This document shows, one piece after another, positions 7,717 through 17,846 of a DNA stretch of 26,000 nucleotides. The stretch covers positions 11,731-37,730 of the forward strand of contig JALHIE010000021.1 of NCBI GenBank assembly GCA_022840285.1. The letters run 5' to 3'. The notes beneath the pieces were generated by a model. The model searched no databases, was not told where the DNA came from, and was given only the letters and a program-made list of their open reading frames with translations. This DNA is from Porphyromonadaceae bacterium (GTDB lineage: Bacteria > Bacteroidota > Bacteroidia > Bacteroidales > Dysgonomonadaceae). A program made the translations under genes and the position numbers. Positions within the stretch are counted from its first letter, which is position 1; each line of letters begins with the position of its first letter.

Positions 7717-7740
7717 TAGTCACCAATAAATAGGTGACTA
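7717..7740 (+). repeat. Perfect 8-bp stem hairpin in the susC1 leader
   Basis: TAGTCACC (7717-7724) and GGTGACTA (7733-7740) are exact reverse complements around an 8-nt A/T loop. It begins about 15 nt after the predicted transcription start. A T-run appears only 9 nt after the stem, so it is not a standard terminator. It could be a 5'-end stabilising hairpin or an operator. Confidence 0.5.
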
Positions 7741-7949
7741 CGGCATGATTTTTCACAAACGAAACTTTTTTTTAACACTGATTAATACAATGAGCCGGCT
7801 TTCCGACACCGATAAATGTTCAAAAAACAATAAAATGATTTAATAAAAAATAATTTATTCCTATTCGAACAAGATCAAACCTGTATAAGTAAAAACATAA
7901 TTTAAATTAATTCACATGGGTAAAACAGTAAAAGTATTTCAATTTAAAA

Positions 7950-7978
7950 GCGCCTCCTGAATGGAGAACTCCACGCGC
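7950..7978 (+). repeat. GC-rich inverted-repeat cluster 55 bp before susC1
   Basis: In an AT-rich leader this segment carries GCGC (7950-7953) and GCGC (7975-7978) flanking CTCC (7954-7957), GGAG (7963-7966) and CTCC (7969-7972). GGAG can pair with either CTCC, giving alternative folds. It may be a translational control element; no known riboswitch class is recognised. Confidence 0.3.
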
Positions 7979-8032
7979 CAATGAATTCACATTTTTTATG
8001 AGCTTAATCTAAATAACAAATCACCAAATGAG

Positions 8033-11000
8033 ATGAAGAGAAAAAATTCAAATCCATTTAAAGGAATTTTGTTCATAGTTTTATGGACATTTTCCTTATG
8101 TATTTTTGCTCAGAATATTACCGTCAGGGGAATAGTCACTGATGCATCAAATGAACCGTTGATTGGGGTTACTGTTCGAATCGAAGGGACATCAACCGGA
8201 ACGATTACCGATATGGATGGAAACTTCACGTTTTCAAACATCCCCTCCAATGCAGTTTTAGAAGTATCTTACGTAGGTATGGTATCGCAAACCATCCCGG
8301 TGAACGGAAGAACCACCATTAATGTTGTCCTGAGGGAAGACAGCGAAGTGTTGGAAGAGGTTGTCGTAGTAGGCTACGGTGTACAGAAAAAGGAAAGCAT
8401 CGTAGGATCTATTGTGCAGACAACGAGCGATGATATTAAAAGGACCGGTGGTATTACTAACCTGAAGCAAGCATTAACGGGACAACTTCCTGGTGTTGTC
8501 ACACTCACCTCTTCCGGTGAACCCGGTGGAGTCGGAGGTGGTAATAACGCCACTGAAATTTACATCCGCGGTAGAAATACCTGGAATGGCGGACAACCCT
8601 TAGTCTTGGTAGATGGAGTGGAGAGAAGCATGGAAAATATTGACGTGAGTGAAGTTGAAACCATTTCTGTACTCAAGGATGCTTCTGCAACTGCTGTATT
8701 CGGTGTGAAAGGAGCAAACGGTGTTATCCTGATTACCACCAAAAGAGGCCAGACGGGTAAGCCGGAAATGAGTTTCACTTACAACACCACGGCATTGATG
8801 ATCTCCAGGCTGCCGGATAAACTGGATGCGTACGACACGCGCAGCTTAAAAAACGAAATAGTTGAACGGGAGGTCGTGTTAAACTCAGGTTCGTGGGCGG
8901 ATTATACTCCTTATGAAATATTAAAGCGCTATCAGAAGCCACAATCAGCAGAGTACGCAGAGATATATGCGAACGTTGATTGGGCGGATGCTCTATTTAA
9001 AGACGTAGGCATGTCGCAACGCGCCGCTTTCAATGTTACCGGGGGAACTGATTTTGTCAATTATTTTGGTTCTGTCGCCTATCTGCATGAAGGTGACATG
9101 TTTGAAGATTATGACAATGCCAAAGGGTATTCTCCCAATTATAATTTCGACCGGTTTAATTTCAGAACCAATTTAGGCTTCAACCTGACAAAAACCACCA
9201 AGTTAAGCGTAGACCTGTCGGGATACTACAGCATTAAAAATACGAATTACAGTTATAGGCAAGAGTCTAGTGGCGGAACTAATAATCCAATGGTCTGGGC
9301 TGCAGCTTACTCCATGCCACCGGATGTGTTTCTGCCTCAATACTCCGACGGAAGATGGGGAGCATCGTTCCTTTTACCCGAAGAACAGATGGTGAATCCC
9401 GTGGCGTTAATGTATAACACCGGGATCATGACTTACAAAACGACGTCCATGAACGCCGATTTCGGGTTGAAGCAAGATTTAGGATTTATCACCAAGGGAC
9501 TTAGCGCGGACGCCTCTTTCTTCTACGACACCTTTGTTGTAACACAGCGGCGACTGTATGACGCCAATGCGGTTCGTCCCAACGACGGAAACCTGGCTGC
9601 AAAAGTGATCTATCCGGAAAAATACGAAGGACCGGATCAGGATCCCAACGAATATACCACCTATGTTCCTATGGTAGGAAGCAATAAATTTGACTGGGTT
9701 GTACGTCCTTGGTGGATCGAAGGTGAAGAAATGCTTAACGGCAATATTACCCGACGGATGATGTATCAACTGCGTGCTAACTACGCGAGGAAGTTCGATT
9801 TACATAACGTGGGTTTAATGGGCTTCTTTAAACGCGAAGAGTACGCACGTGGGAATATGTTTAAAAACTACCGCGAGGACTGGGTATTCAGAACTACATA
9901 CGATTACGACACACGGTATTTATTCGAAGCAAACGGCGCCTACAACGGATCCGAAAAATTCGGTCCGGGCTATCGATTCGGCTTTTTCCCGTCTCTTGCC
10001 TTGGGGTGGTATGTTACCAACGAGAAGTTCTGGACCATCGATTTTATCAATCGGATGAAACTGCGCTACAGTATCGGTGTAGTTGGAGATGATCAGGGTG
10101 GAGCGAGATGGGCCTATTCCAATCAATATTCCTATGGAGGACAGTCACGGTTGAATGCAAATGCAGCGGAAGTGAGCCCGTACATCTGGTACAGACAAAC
10201 CGGCATTGGAAACCCGAACATTCGCTGGGAAACAGCCCAGAAACAGAATTGGGGATTAGAAACGGGTTTCTTCAGGGACTTGATCTCCCTCAATTTCGAC
10301 TATTTTAATGAACACCGAACCGATATATTGATTTCCGGAAGACGGGACGTGCCCTCCTATTTTGGCGCAACACCTCCGTCAACGAACATGGGTGAAGTAA
10401 AATCCAACGGATATGAACTCGAACTGAAATTTAATCATCGTTTCAACAACGTATACCTCTGGTCCAATTTTTCATTTACCCACACGGAAAATGAGGTGAT
10501 CTACCGTGATGATCCGGATTTACTCCCCGCTTATAGAAAGTTGAAAGGATATCCTATCGGACAGCAACGCTCTTTAATTCGTACCGGTTTCTACAATAAC
10601 TGGGATGAAATTTTCGCAAGTACTCCTACAGAGACCAACGATTTACAGAAACTTCCGGGATACTACAACCTGCTTGATTTTGATGGCGACGGGGTAATTA
10701 CCAGCAACGGAGACAGTGCACCTATCGGTTACCCCAACGTACCGCTAAACACTTATAATTTTTCCATTGGCGCAGAATATAGAAATTTCAGCTTGATGTT
10801 ACAGTTCTTTGGTGTGAACAATGTTTCTCTCTATTTACCGCAGTCCAATTTTTTCAGTTACCAAAATGTTCTTTTTGGACACGTTCGTGACTACTGGTCG
10901 AAAGAAAATCCGGACGCCACATCTTTCTTGCCGCGGTGGAAAACCCAGGCACAAAACATTGGAGACTACTATTTGCACGACGGTTCCTACCTGAGACTGA

Positions 11001-11209
11001 AAACTGCGGAACTGGCCTATTCGTTGGATAAAAAGCTCTTGTCTAGCATCGGATTGTCTGGCTTGCGCCTGTTTGTAAACGGTAATAACCTGTTTTTTTG
11101 GTCCAAACTACCCGATGACAGGGAGTCATATTCGCAAGGAGGTAGTGCTGGAGAAGGAACTTACCCGACACCTCGAAGAATTAACTTGGGATTTGAGTTA
11201 ACTTTTTAA
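8033..11209 (+). CDS. SusC/RagA-family TonB-dependent outer membrane transporter (first pair)
   Basis: An outer-membrane barrel that imports oligosaccharides with its SusD partner, powered by TonB. The 1058 residues comprise a signal peptide ending near residue 27 (CIFAQ), a carboxypeptidase-regulatory-like beta domain (about 29-105: VRGIVTDASNEPLIGVTVRIEGT), the TonB-box-like motif EEVVVVGYG (about 107-116), a plug (about 118-240, with LVDGVERSMENIDVSEVETI and VKGANGVILITTKRG) and a barrel ending LGFELTF with a C-terminal phenylalanine. There is no N-terminal STN domain, so it is not expected to signal to an ECF sigma/anti-sigma pair. Its partner susD1 starts 13 bp later. It is the first gene after the 719-bp leader. 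Confidence 0.96.
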   Translation: MKRKNSNPFKGILFIVLWTFSLCIFAQNITVRGIVTDASNEPLIGVTVRIEGTSTGTITDMDGNFTFSNIPSNAVLEVSYVGMVSQTIPVNGRTTINVVLREDSEVLEEVVVVGYGVQKKESIVGSIVQTTSDDIKRTGGITNLKQALTGQLPGVVTLTSSGEPGGVGGGNNATEIYIRGRNTWNGGQPLVLVDGVERSMENIDVSEVETISVLKDASATAVFGVKGANGVILITTKRGQTGKPEMSFTYNTTALMISRLPDKLDAYDTRSLKNEIVEREVVLNSGSWADYTPYEILKRYQKPQSAEYAEIYANVDWADALFKDVGMSQRAAFNVTGGTDFVNYFGSVAYLHEGDMFEDYDNAKGYSPNYNFDRFNFRTNLGFNLTKTTKLSVDLSGYYSIKNTNYSYRQESSGGTNNPMVWAAAYSMPPDVFLPQYSDGRWGASFLLPEEQMVNPVALMYNTGIMTYKTTSMNADFGLKQDLGFITKGLSADASFFYDTFVVTQRRLYDANAVRPNDGNLAAKVIYPEKYEGPDQDPNEYTTYVPMVGSNKFDWVVRPWWIEGEEMLNGNITRRMMYQLRANYARKFDLHNVGLMGFFKREEYARGNMFKNYREDWVFRTTYDYDTRYLFEANGAYNGSEKFGPGYRFGFFPSLALGWYVTNEKFWTIDFINRMKLRYSIGVVGDDQGGARWAYSNQYSYGGQSRLNANAAEVSPYIWYRQTGIGNPNIRWETAQKQNWGLETGFFRDLISLNFDYFNEHRTDILISGRRDVPSYFGATPPSTNMGEVKSNGYELELKFNHRFNNVYLWSNFSFTHTENEVIYRDDPDLLPAYRKLKGYPIGQQRSLIRTGFYNNWDEIFASTPTETNDLQKLPGYYNLLDFDGDGVITSNGDSAPIGYPNVPLNTYNFSIGAEYRNFSLMLQFFGVNNVSLYLPQSNFFSYQNVLFGHVRDYWSKENPDATSFLPRWKTQAQNIGDYYLHDGSYLRLKTAELAYSLDKKLLSSIGLSGLRLFVNGNNLFFWSKLPDDRESYSQGGSAGEGTYPTPRRINLGFELTF

Positions 11210-11222
11210 ATAATTTGACATT

Positions 11223-13028
11223 ATGAACAAAAGAAAAAAAAATAACGGCATACAATTTATCCTTTATATCTTCATCTTGGCGTTAGGTTTTGCTTCATGT
11301 GAAGATTACCTGGATAAAGCCCCGGAGTCTGATATATCCGACAACGATGTGTATGGAAATTTTATGAGTTTCCAAGGATTTATTGAAGAGATGTACAACT
11401 GCATTGCAGATCCGCATAAGGCAATGGCAGGGAATCATTACTACAATTCTTTTTTTGATGACGCTACCCTATCTAATTCTCCTCTTCCTTGGGACGATGG
11501 CAACTACTGGTTTGCGCAAGACAGGATCTTAACCGGTTCGGTTAACACAAACAACGGGACCATGAATAAACGAATATACCCGTTAGCCTGGTATGCCATC
11601 AGAAAAGCCAATCTCGCACTGGCCAGCCTCGATTTAATGACTTCGGCCACACAAGAAGAGCGAGACCTGATTGCAGGACAAGCCTATTTTTTCCGCGGTT
11701 TTTTTCATCTTGAATTGATGCAGTATTACGGGGGTCTCCCTTACATTGACACCCTTTTGGTCGCATCACAAGAGATGAAAGTTCCCCGTTTGTCCTACAG
11801 GGAGACAGCTTTAAAAGCAGCGATCGATTTTAGAAAAGCGGCTGATCTGCTTCCCATCAATTGGGATAACACGACTGCCGGAAAGATGACCTTTGGAAAC
11901 AATGCCCTTAGGGCATCGAAAATTGAAGCATTGGGCTATTTAGGAAGAAACTTGTTGTATGCAGCCAGTCCGATGATGAACGAATCCTCTACCGGTGTTA
12001 ACGCGTACGATACGGAGCTGTGCAAACAGGCTGCCGAAGTATTTGCCGAAGCCATCAAGTTATGTAACGAAACAGGCGCCTATAAATTGGAACCGTGGGA
12101 AACAAGGACCAACAACTTCTGGGTGTGGTCACCGGGGAACAGAGAGAGACCCGGGGGCACAGAAGTTATTAGAAATCAGTCGATCTATGATGTCAGCTAT
12201 ACCCGTTGGTGTACCAACCGCACCAGTAATCCGGTTCAGTTTGGCGCCGGTAATACACGGGTGGAGGTCCCGACCCACAACTACGTTGAAAATTACGGAA
12301 TGGCAAACGGCTTGCCGTTGGATGATCCTGCTTCAGGCTATGATCCGGAAGACCCATTCAGCAACAGAGAACCCCGTTTTTACGTGGATATCGTGGTGGA
12401 TGGCAACCGAATCGTAAACAGTACCAGTGCAGGTGCGAACCAATTTGCCCAGTTGTTCAACGGTGGAATTCACAAAGGGGGTGCCCAAGGGAGCGTTACC
12501 GGCTACCTGTATAGAAAATACACACCATTAGGCTGCAACCAATGGGACAGAGGATGGGATAATTTTCAAGCATATCAACCCAGGCTGCGTCTCGGCGATA
12601 TTTACTTAATGTATGCCGAAGCCGTTTTGTGGGGGTACGGCTCTGCTAAGGCGAGTGCAACCGGAATTAATTTAACTTCCGAACAAGCATTCAATACAAT
12701 CAGAAACAGAGCCTTATTGCCTAATATCGATCAGAAGTTTTTAGCCACCAAGGAGAGCTTTATGGAGGAAATCATCCGGGAAAGGGCAGTTGAGTTGGCA
12801 TTTGAAGGACTGAGGTGGTTTGATCTTCGCAGGTGGAACCTGCTGGGTGAGATGAAATACAGGGAAAAATATGCACTTGATTACGACCGCGGCAGTGACG
12901 GTAAGCCAATAAATATCCAAAAGAGACTTGTCACCACAAGGGTGGTTGAAAAGAAGCACAACTGGCTTCCATTACCTGTCAATGATATTAGTCTCTATGC
13001 TGAGTTTCCACAAAACCCCGGATGGTAA
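11223..13028 (+). CDS. RagB/SusD-family glycan-binding lipoprotein (first pair)
   Basis: The surface lid that binds glycan over SusC1. The 601 residues start with a lipoprotein signal and lipobox ending at C26 (LGFASC), followed by acidic EDYLDKAPESD, the normal SusD start and consistent with surface exposure. The TPR-like SusD fold is indicated by AYFFRGFFHLELMQYYGGLPY, LRLGDIYLMYAEAV and the C-terminal block RERAVELAFEGLRWFDLRRWNLL. The protein ends FPQNPGW, as SusD proteins commonly do. Length is in the normal range. It is 13 bp after susC1 and 21 bp before susC2, so all four genes are very likely co-transcribed. Confidence 0.96.
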   Translation: MNKRKKNNGIQFILYIFILALGFASCEDYLDKAPESDISDNDVYGNFMSFQGFIEEMYNCIADPHKAMAGNHYYNSFFDDATLSNSPLPWDDGNYWFAQDRILTGSVNTNNGTMNKRIYPLAWYAIRKANLALASLDLMTSATQEERDLIAGQAYFFRGFFHLELMQYYGGLPYIDTLLVASQEMKVPRLSYRETALKAAIDFRKAADLLPINWDNTTAGKMTFGNNALRASKIEALGYLGRNLLYAASPMMNESSTGVNAYDTELCKQAAEVFAEAIKLCNETGAYKLEPWETRTNNFWVWSPGNRERPGGTEVIRNQSIYDVSYTRWCTNRTSNPVQFGAGNTRVEVPTHNYVENYGMANGLPLDDPASGYDPEDPFSNREPRFYVDIVVDGNRIVNSTSAGANQFAQLFNGGIHKGGAQGSVTGYLYRKYTPLGCNQWDRGWDNFQAYQPRLRLGDIYLMYAEAVLWGYGSAKASATGINLTSEQAFNTIRNRALLPNIDQKFLATKESFMEEIIRERAVELAFEGLRWFDLRRWNLLGEMKYREKYALDYDRGSDGKPINIQKRLVTTRVVEKKHNWLPLPVNDISLYAEFPQNPGW

Positions 13029-13049
13029 TTATCAAATAAAAAGAATACA

Positions 13050-16000
13050 ATGAAAATAAAACTTAATTCATTACTGATTATTACGGGCTTTATCCTGGCA
13101 ATGTATACTGCTTCTTTAACGGCCCAAAATAATTCGAACATTCCGCTGACAACAATAGAGTCGGTTGTTGCGGATGTAAATGGAAATCCTATACCAGGAG
13201 CTCTTGTTCGTGGAGATGAAGGTACTGTCTTTGTCAGAGCAGACCGTTTAGGAAAATTCACTATATCGGTGCCTCAAGGCAGTGAACTCTTTATCGAAGC
13301 CCAAGGGTACGAATCGGCAATCTTTACGTCGTTTGATTACGGTGATCAAAAACAGCTTCAATTAATTGCTTCTCCCCTCTTGGAAGGGATGAGGGATTCG
13401 GTGTATATCGCTTTCAATAAAATTACCAAAAGAGAGGTGACAAATGCGATCAGCGTCATTAATCCCAACGAACTGAGGCGGTTTGACAATATAGAAAGTA
13501 TTTCACAAGCCTTGTCGGGCAGAGTACTTGGCATGCTTGGAGGAGGCAACATCCGCGGCATTGGTGCGCCGTTGTACGTGGTTGACGGTTTGCCCAGAAA
13601 CATCGACAACCTGAATCTTTCCGAAATAGAACAGATAACTGTGCTGAAAGACATCAACTCTTCTGTTCTCTACGGCTCTCAGGCTCAGAACGGGGTTGTG
13701 TTGATTACCACAAAAAGGGGGGAAGCCTATAAAAAGGACATCAACGTCACCGGCTATTACGGTGCCAACACTCCCCTGGCCTTACCCAACTACCTGTCGT
13801 CGGCAGAATATATGCAACTGCACAATGAAGCTCGAACGAACGATGGCCTCGACCCGCTCTATAGCGAGGAAATGATCAACAACTTCCAGACCGGAAACCC
13901 TTACAGGTATCCAAACGTAGATTATTACTCATCCGACTATGTAAGGAACTTCAAACCGTTTTGGAAAACCATGCTGGAACTTTCCGGCGGGAACAACAGA
14001 TCACGATATTACGTAAACGCGGGATGGGAACACACGGGTAGCTACCTCAACTTCGGAGAGGGCAAGAAAGCCAATCAAAACAATTTCAATGTCCGCGGGA
14101 ACGTGGATATGAGGTTGAATTCCTGGATTACTACCGCGCTCGATGCTTCTGCCTATTTCTACAACAGAAGAAATCCAAGGGGCAGTTTCTGGAGCGAAGC
14201 GGCCACGACGCATCCGCATACAAACGCGCCATTAATCCCCATCAGCTTAATAGATCCCGAGAACGAACTGTTGTTGGGCAGAAAAAATGATATCGATGGG
14301 CTTTACCTGTTGGGCGGAAATTCAGCGTACCTGACCAATGCCATCGCGCATGCCTATTCTGCCGGATACGTGGAACGATTTGACAGGACATTTACATTTA
14401 ATAACCGCATAAATTTTGATTTGGATCGTGTTCTGGAAGGACTTTCATTCCATACGAACATAAGTTTCGATTTCTATACGGGATACGATCAGGCAATACA
14501 GAATGAATACTCAGTATACCAACCCGTATGGTCGGAAGACGAGGATAAAATTATTGATCTGGTTAAATTTGGAGAGGACGTCAGACCGGGCGTGCACTAC
14601 GCCGGAAATTCACAGTACAACAGAAGACTCGGATTTTACGGAATGTTCGATTATAACAAAACATTCAATGACGATCATGAGATCAATGCCAACCTTTTAG
14701 GATATTCCAGTACCTACAACGTTATCGGCGACTATCAGGGAGTGAAGAATTACACCGCCGGGTTGCGCGTCAACTACGCGTACGCTAAAAAATACCTGGT
14801 AGACTTCAGCAGTGCATACATTATCTCCAACAAGTTGCCGGCAGGCAATAGAGGAGCCTACTCTCCCTCTTTGGGTCTCGCGTGGTTGATAAGTTCGGAG
14901 GATTTTATGCAATCCGCTTCTGCAGTTGACTATTTGAAGCTGTACCTCTCCGCTGGAATTCTTAACACAGATGTAAATATAGGAGGATTTTTCTTGCACG
15001 CAGACCGTTACGGGTCTTCAGGAAGTTATCAGTGGTACGACGGTGCTTTTAGCCGTTCGGGAACAGTGGCCGTACAAGGAGCGAATCCCAAGCTGGGGTT
15101 TGAAAAATTCAGGGACATCAATTTGGGAATTGACGGGCAATTCTACGGTGGGCATCTATCAGCGAGCGCAACGGTTTTCCACAAAACCAATTACGACCTG
15201 CTGGCACGACCTCAGACGATTTACCCCGGCTTCTATTCCGCATTTATCCCGTACGAGAACTTTGGAGAAAATGTATATCAAGGATTTGAATTAGGCCTGC
15301 TGTATAAGGAAAGTATCGGTAATTTCCGGTTTGAGTTGGGTGCAAACTTGTTGTATAACGACTCCGAAATAAAAATCCGTGACGAAGTTTACGACGATGC
15401 CTATCGTTACCGCGTGGGAACACCGGTAGACGGCCGTTGGGGACTTGAAGCCGATGGATTCTTCATGGACGAAACGGAAGTAGAGAACCATGCCAAACAA
15501 TCCTTTGGAGAAGTACAGCCCGGAGATATCAAGTATGTCGATCAGAACAACGATGGAGTGATTGACGGAAACGATGAGGTTTTGATCGGACGTTGGCAAG
15601 CACCCTGGAATTACGGGTTAAACCTGAAACTATCCTATTCAAACATCACCCTTTTTGTTCACGGAACGGGCAGATCGGGCGCCGATGGGTATATCTCAAA
15701 CAATTACTATTGGATAGACGGAAGCGACAAATATTCCGAATATGCATTAAAGAGATGGACGGAAGAGACAAAACATACTGCCACCATGCCGCGACTGACC
15801 TCTCTATCGAGTTCAAACAACTACCGGTCCTCCACGTTCTGGTTATATAAGGACAACTATTTCACGCTTGACAGAGCCCAATTAACCTATGCGCTTCCAA
15901 CCCGATTCGTGGAAAACCTGAAAATGCAGAATATAGACCTATTTGTTGACGGGACAAGCCTGTTTACCATCTCCAAATACAGAGATATCCGTGAATTATC

Positions 16001-16058
16001 CATTGGTGGGGAACCCTACTCCCGGAATTTTTCATTAGGCCTAAAAGCGATATTTTAA
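13050..16058 (+). CDS. SusC/RagA-family TonB-dependent transporter (second pair, divergent)
   Basis: A second outer-membrane importer, 1002 residues. It has a signal peptide ending near residue 26 (ASLTAQ), an N-terminal beta domain (about 38-108: VVADVNGNPIPGALVRGDEG), and a plug (about 125-230) with LYVVDGLPRNIDNLNLSEIEQITVLKD and GSQAQNGVVLITTKRG. The usual EVVVVGYG-like TonB box is missing; DSVYIAFNKITKREV occupies that place. The barrel ends LGLKAIF. The sequence is strongly diverged from the first SusC, so this pair is not a recent local duplicate. It is followed 18 bp later by susD2 and then a DUF5627-type lipoprotein, a grouping I recognise from other Bacteroidetes PULs. Confidence 0.94.
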   Translation: MKIKLNSLLIITGFILAMYTASLTAQNNSNIPLTTIESVVADVNGNPIPGALVRGDEGTVFVRADRLGKFTISVPQGSELFIEAQGYESAIFTSFDYGDQKQLQLIASPLLEGMRDSVYIAFNKITKREVTNAISVINPNELRRFDNIESISQALSGRVLGMLGGGNIRGIGAPLYVVDGLPRNIDNLNLSEIEQITVLKDINSSVLYGSQAQNGVVLITTKRGEAYKKDINVTGYYGANTPLALPNYLSSAEYMQLHNEARTNDGLDPLYSEEMINNFQTGNPYRYPNVDYYSSDYVRNFKPFWKTMLELSGGNNRSRYYVNAGWEHTGSYLNFGEGKKANQNNFNVRGNVDMRLNSWITTALDASAYFYNRRNPRGSFWSEAATTHPHTNAPLIPISLIDPENELLLGRKNDIDGLYLLGGNSAYLTNAIAHAYSAGYVERFDRTFTFNNRINFDLDRVLEGLSFHTNISFDFYTGYDQAIQNEYSVYQPVWSEDEDKIIDLVKFGEDVRPGVHYAGNSQYNRRLGFYGMFDYNKTFNDDHEINANLLGYSSTYNVIGDYQGVKNYTAGLRVNYAYAKKYLVDFSSAYIISNKLPAGNRGAYSPSLGLAWLISSEDFMQSASAVDYLKLYLSAGILNTDVNIGGFFLHADRYGSSGSYQWYDGAFSRSGTVAVQGANPKLGFEKFRDINLGIDGQFYGGHLSASATVFHKTNYDLLARPQTIYPGFYSAFIPYENFGENVYQGFELGLLYKESIGNFRFELGANLLYNDSEIKIRDEVYDDAYRYRVGTPVDGRWGLEADGFFMDETEVENHAKQSFGEVQPGDIKYVDQNNDGVIDGNDEVLIGRWQAPWNYGLNLKLSYSNITLFVHGTGRSGADGYISNNYYWIDGSDKYSEYALKRWTEETKHTATMPRLTSLSSSNNYRSSTFWLYKDNYFTLDRAQLTYALPTRFVENLKMQNIDLFVDGTSLFTISKYRDIRELSIGGEPYSRNFSLGLKAIF

Positions 16059-16076
16059 ACGATTAATACGAAAGTT

Positions 16077-17819
16077 ATGAAAATAAAAATAGTTACATTT
16101 TTTGCCTGCATCCTCTTGTTAATGAGCTGTCAGGATATGTTTGACCCGGAAAATGAGAACATCAGCTCGTTTAATCGAGTCTATACCGACCCCGGCTTTG
16201 CTGAAGGATTGTTAATTTCGGCGTATGCCAGAATTCCGACCAACAGTTTATCGTTCAATGACGTCGCTACCGATGATGCTGTTACAAACGATAAGAATAA
16301 CGGTTACCTCCGTATGGCAACTGGAGAATGGTCAGCGCTGTACAATCCGGAAAACCAATGGACCGATGCCAATACCGCGGTAATTTACCTTGATCAGCTG
16401 ATCAACATCATCGACTCCGTGGAGTGGAAATGGTCAAACAGTGAAATAAAATCGCTTTACGTGAAACGGTTCTACGGTGAAGCGTATGCCTTGAAAGGAG
16501 TTATCCAATACCATCTTCTTCAAACGGTAGCGGGATACGATGAAGCTGGAAATCTACTAGGTATCCCTTTCTTTAAGGACGATAAGAATTTCAATATTCC
16601 AAGGGCGACCTTTGAAGAATCGGTCAACCAGATTTACAGTGATTTCAACAAGGCTCTCGAATACTTAACGATGGATGATTACCAGAACATCGGGAGTGCA
16701 AGTGAATTACCAACCGGATATGCCGGCGTGAGCATCGACAACTACAACGAGGTTTTCGGCAAAGAACTGAACCAACGTATCAGCGGACGAATCGTGAAAG
16801 CCTACAAGGCTCGTTTGGCTTTACTGGCTGCAAGCCCTGCATTTTCTCCCGATAATGATGTCACCTTGTGGCAAAATGCAGCTAATTATGCCGGTCAAGT
16901 TCTATCAGGCATTGGCGGAGTTTCCGGATTGGATCCAAACGGTCACCGGTTTTACGATGCAGCCCGTGTTGATGGAATTAACCTGGCGTCGGGATCCGAT
17001 TCAAAAGAGATCATCTGGAGACGCTCAATAACAGTTTCAAACAGCAGGGAGTTAAGTAATTTTCCCCCATCGCTCTTTGGACAAGGGAACGTTAATCCCA
17101 CACAGAACATAGTGGAAGCGTTCCCCATGGCAAACGGGTTTCCAATAAAAAATTCATCGTCTGGTTATGACGCCGAGAACCCATATGCCTCACGCGATCC
17201 AAGGTTATCGCTTTATATTGTATACAACGGGGGAACCATGTCCGGAAAGACAATATATACCGGAGTAGGCGGGGGTGAAAATGCCCGGGACTCAATCTCC
17301 ACCTCTACCAGAACAGGGTACTACCTCAAGAAACTGTTGCGGGAGGATGTGAATTTGAACCCGAGTTCTACAAATACAAAGAAACATTTCGAGGTACATA
17401 TGAGGTATACTGAATTATTCCTTATCTTCGCAGAAGCAGCCAACGAAGCATGGGGTCCTGATGGAACCGGTTCGTTCTCCTACTCTGCAAGGGATGTGAT
17501 TGCCGCAATACGCAAAAGAGCGGGAATTGCCCAGCCCGATGCATACCTGGCTTCGATCACCACGAAAGAGCAGATGAGGGAGCTTATAAGAAACGAGAGA
17601 AGGCTTGAACTCTGTTTTGAAGGATCACGATTCTGGGACTTGCGCAGATGGAAATCGGATTTGACCGAAACGGCTAAAGGAATCAACATCAATGGAAACT
17701 CCATGACTGTTATTAATGTCGAAAACAGGCTATACGACAACAGTTTTATGCACTACGGACCTCTTCCCGAGAACGAGTTAACTAAATTTGATGCGTTGAT
17801 CCAAAATCGAGGATGGTAA
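16077..17819 (+). CDS. RagB/SusD-family glycan-binding lipoprotein (second pair)
   Basis: The lid lipoprotein for SusC2, 580 residues. The lipobox ends at C18 (LLMSC), followed by QDMFDPENEN, a common SusD mature start with acidic residues. SusD features include RFYGEAYALKGVIQYHLLQTVAG, GRIVKAYKARLALLAASPAF and the C-terminal ELIRNERRLELCFEGSRFWDLRRWK, with the terminal LIQNRGW resembling the usual NPGW end. It starts 18 bp after susC2 and lies 27 bp before the DUF5627-type gene. Its sequence is clearly different from the first SusD, suggesting that the two SusCD pairs recognise different ligands or fragment sizes. Confidence 0.95.
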   Translation: MKIKIVTFFACILLLMSCQDMFDPENENISSFNRVYTDPGFAEGLLISAYARIPTNSLSFNDVATDDAVTNDKNNGYLRMATGEWSALYNPENQWTDANTAVIYLDQLINIIDSVEWKWSNSEIKSLYVKRFYGEAYALKGVIQYHLLQTVAGYDEAGNLLGIPFFKDDKNFNIPRATFEESVNQIYSDFNKALEYLTMDDYQNIGSASELPTGYAGVSIDNYNEVFGKELNQRISGRIVKAYKARLALLAASPAFSPDNDVTLWQNAANYAGQVLSGIGGVSGLDPNGHRFYDAARVDGINLASGSDSKEIIWRRSITVSNSRELSNFPPSLFGQGNVNPTQNIVEAFPMANGFPIKNSSSGYDAENPYASRDPRLSLYIVYNGGTMSGKTIYTGVGGGENARDSISTSTRTGYYLKKLLREDVNLNPSSTNTKKHFEVHMRYTELFLIFAEAANEAWGPDGTGSFSYSARDVIAAIRKRAGIAQPDAYLASITTKEQMRELIRNERRLELCFEGSRFWDLRRWKSDLTETAKGININGNSMTVINVENRLYDNSFMHYGPLPENELTKFDALIQNRGW

Positions 17820-17846
17820 TAAAACAACTTCATAAATTAAAGAAAC

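Larger units (their letters stand above)
7314..8032 (+). other. 719-bp gene-free leader region upstream of susC1
   Basis: No convincing coding sequence is present; two ORFs of 66-74 codons here have no recognisable protein character. The region is AT-rich. It contains a competing-hairpin segment (7364-7396), two exact TAnnTTTG octamers (7549-7556 and 7688-7695), an inverted repeat overlapping the second octamer's upstream side (7665-7684), a perfect 8-bp hairpin (7717-7740) and a GC-rich inverted-repeat cluster (7950-7978). It probably holds the promoter and a long 5' leader of the susC1 operon. Confidence 0.7.
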
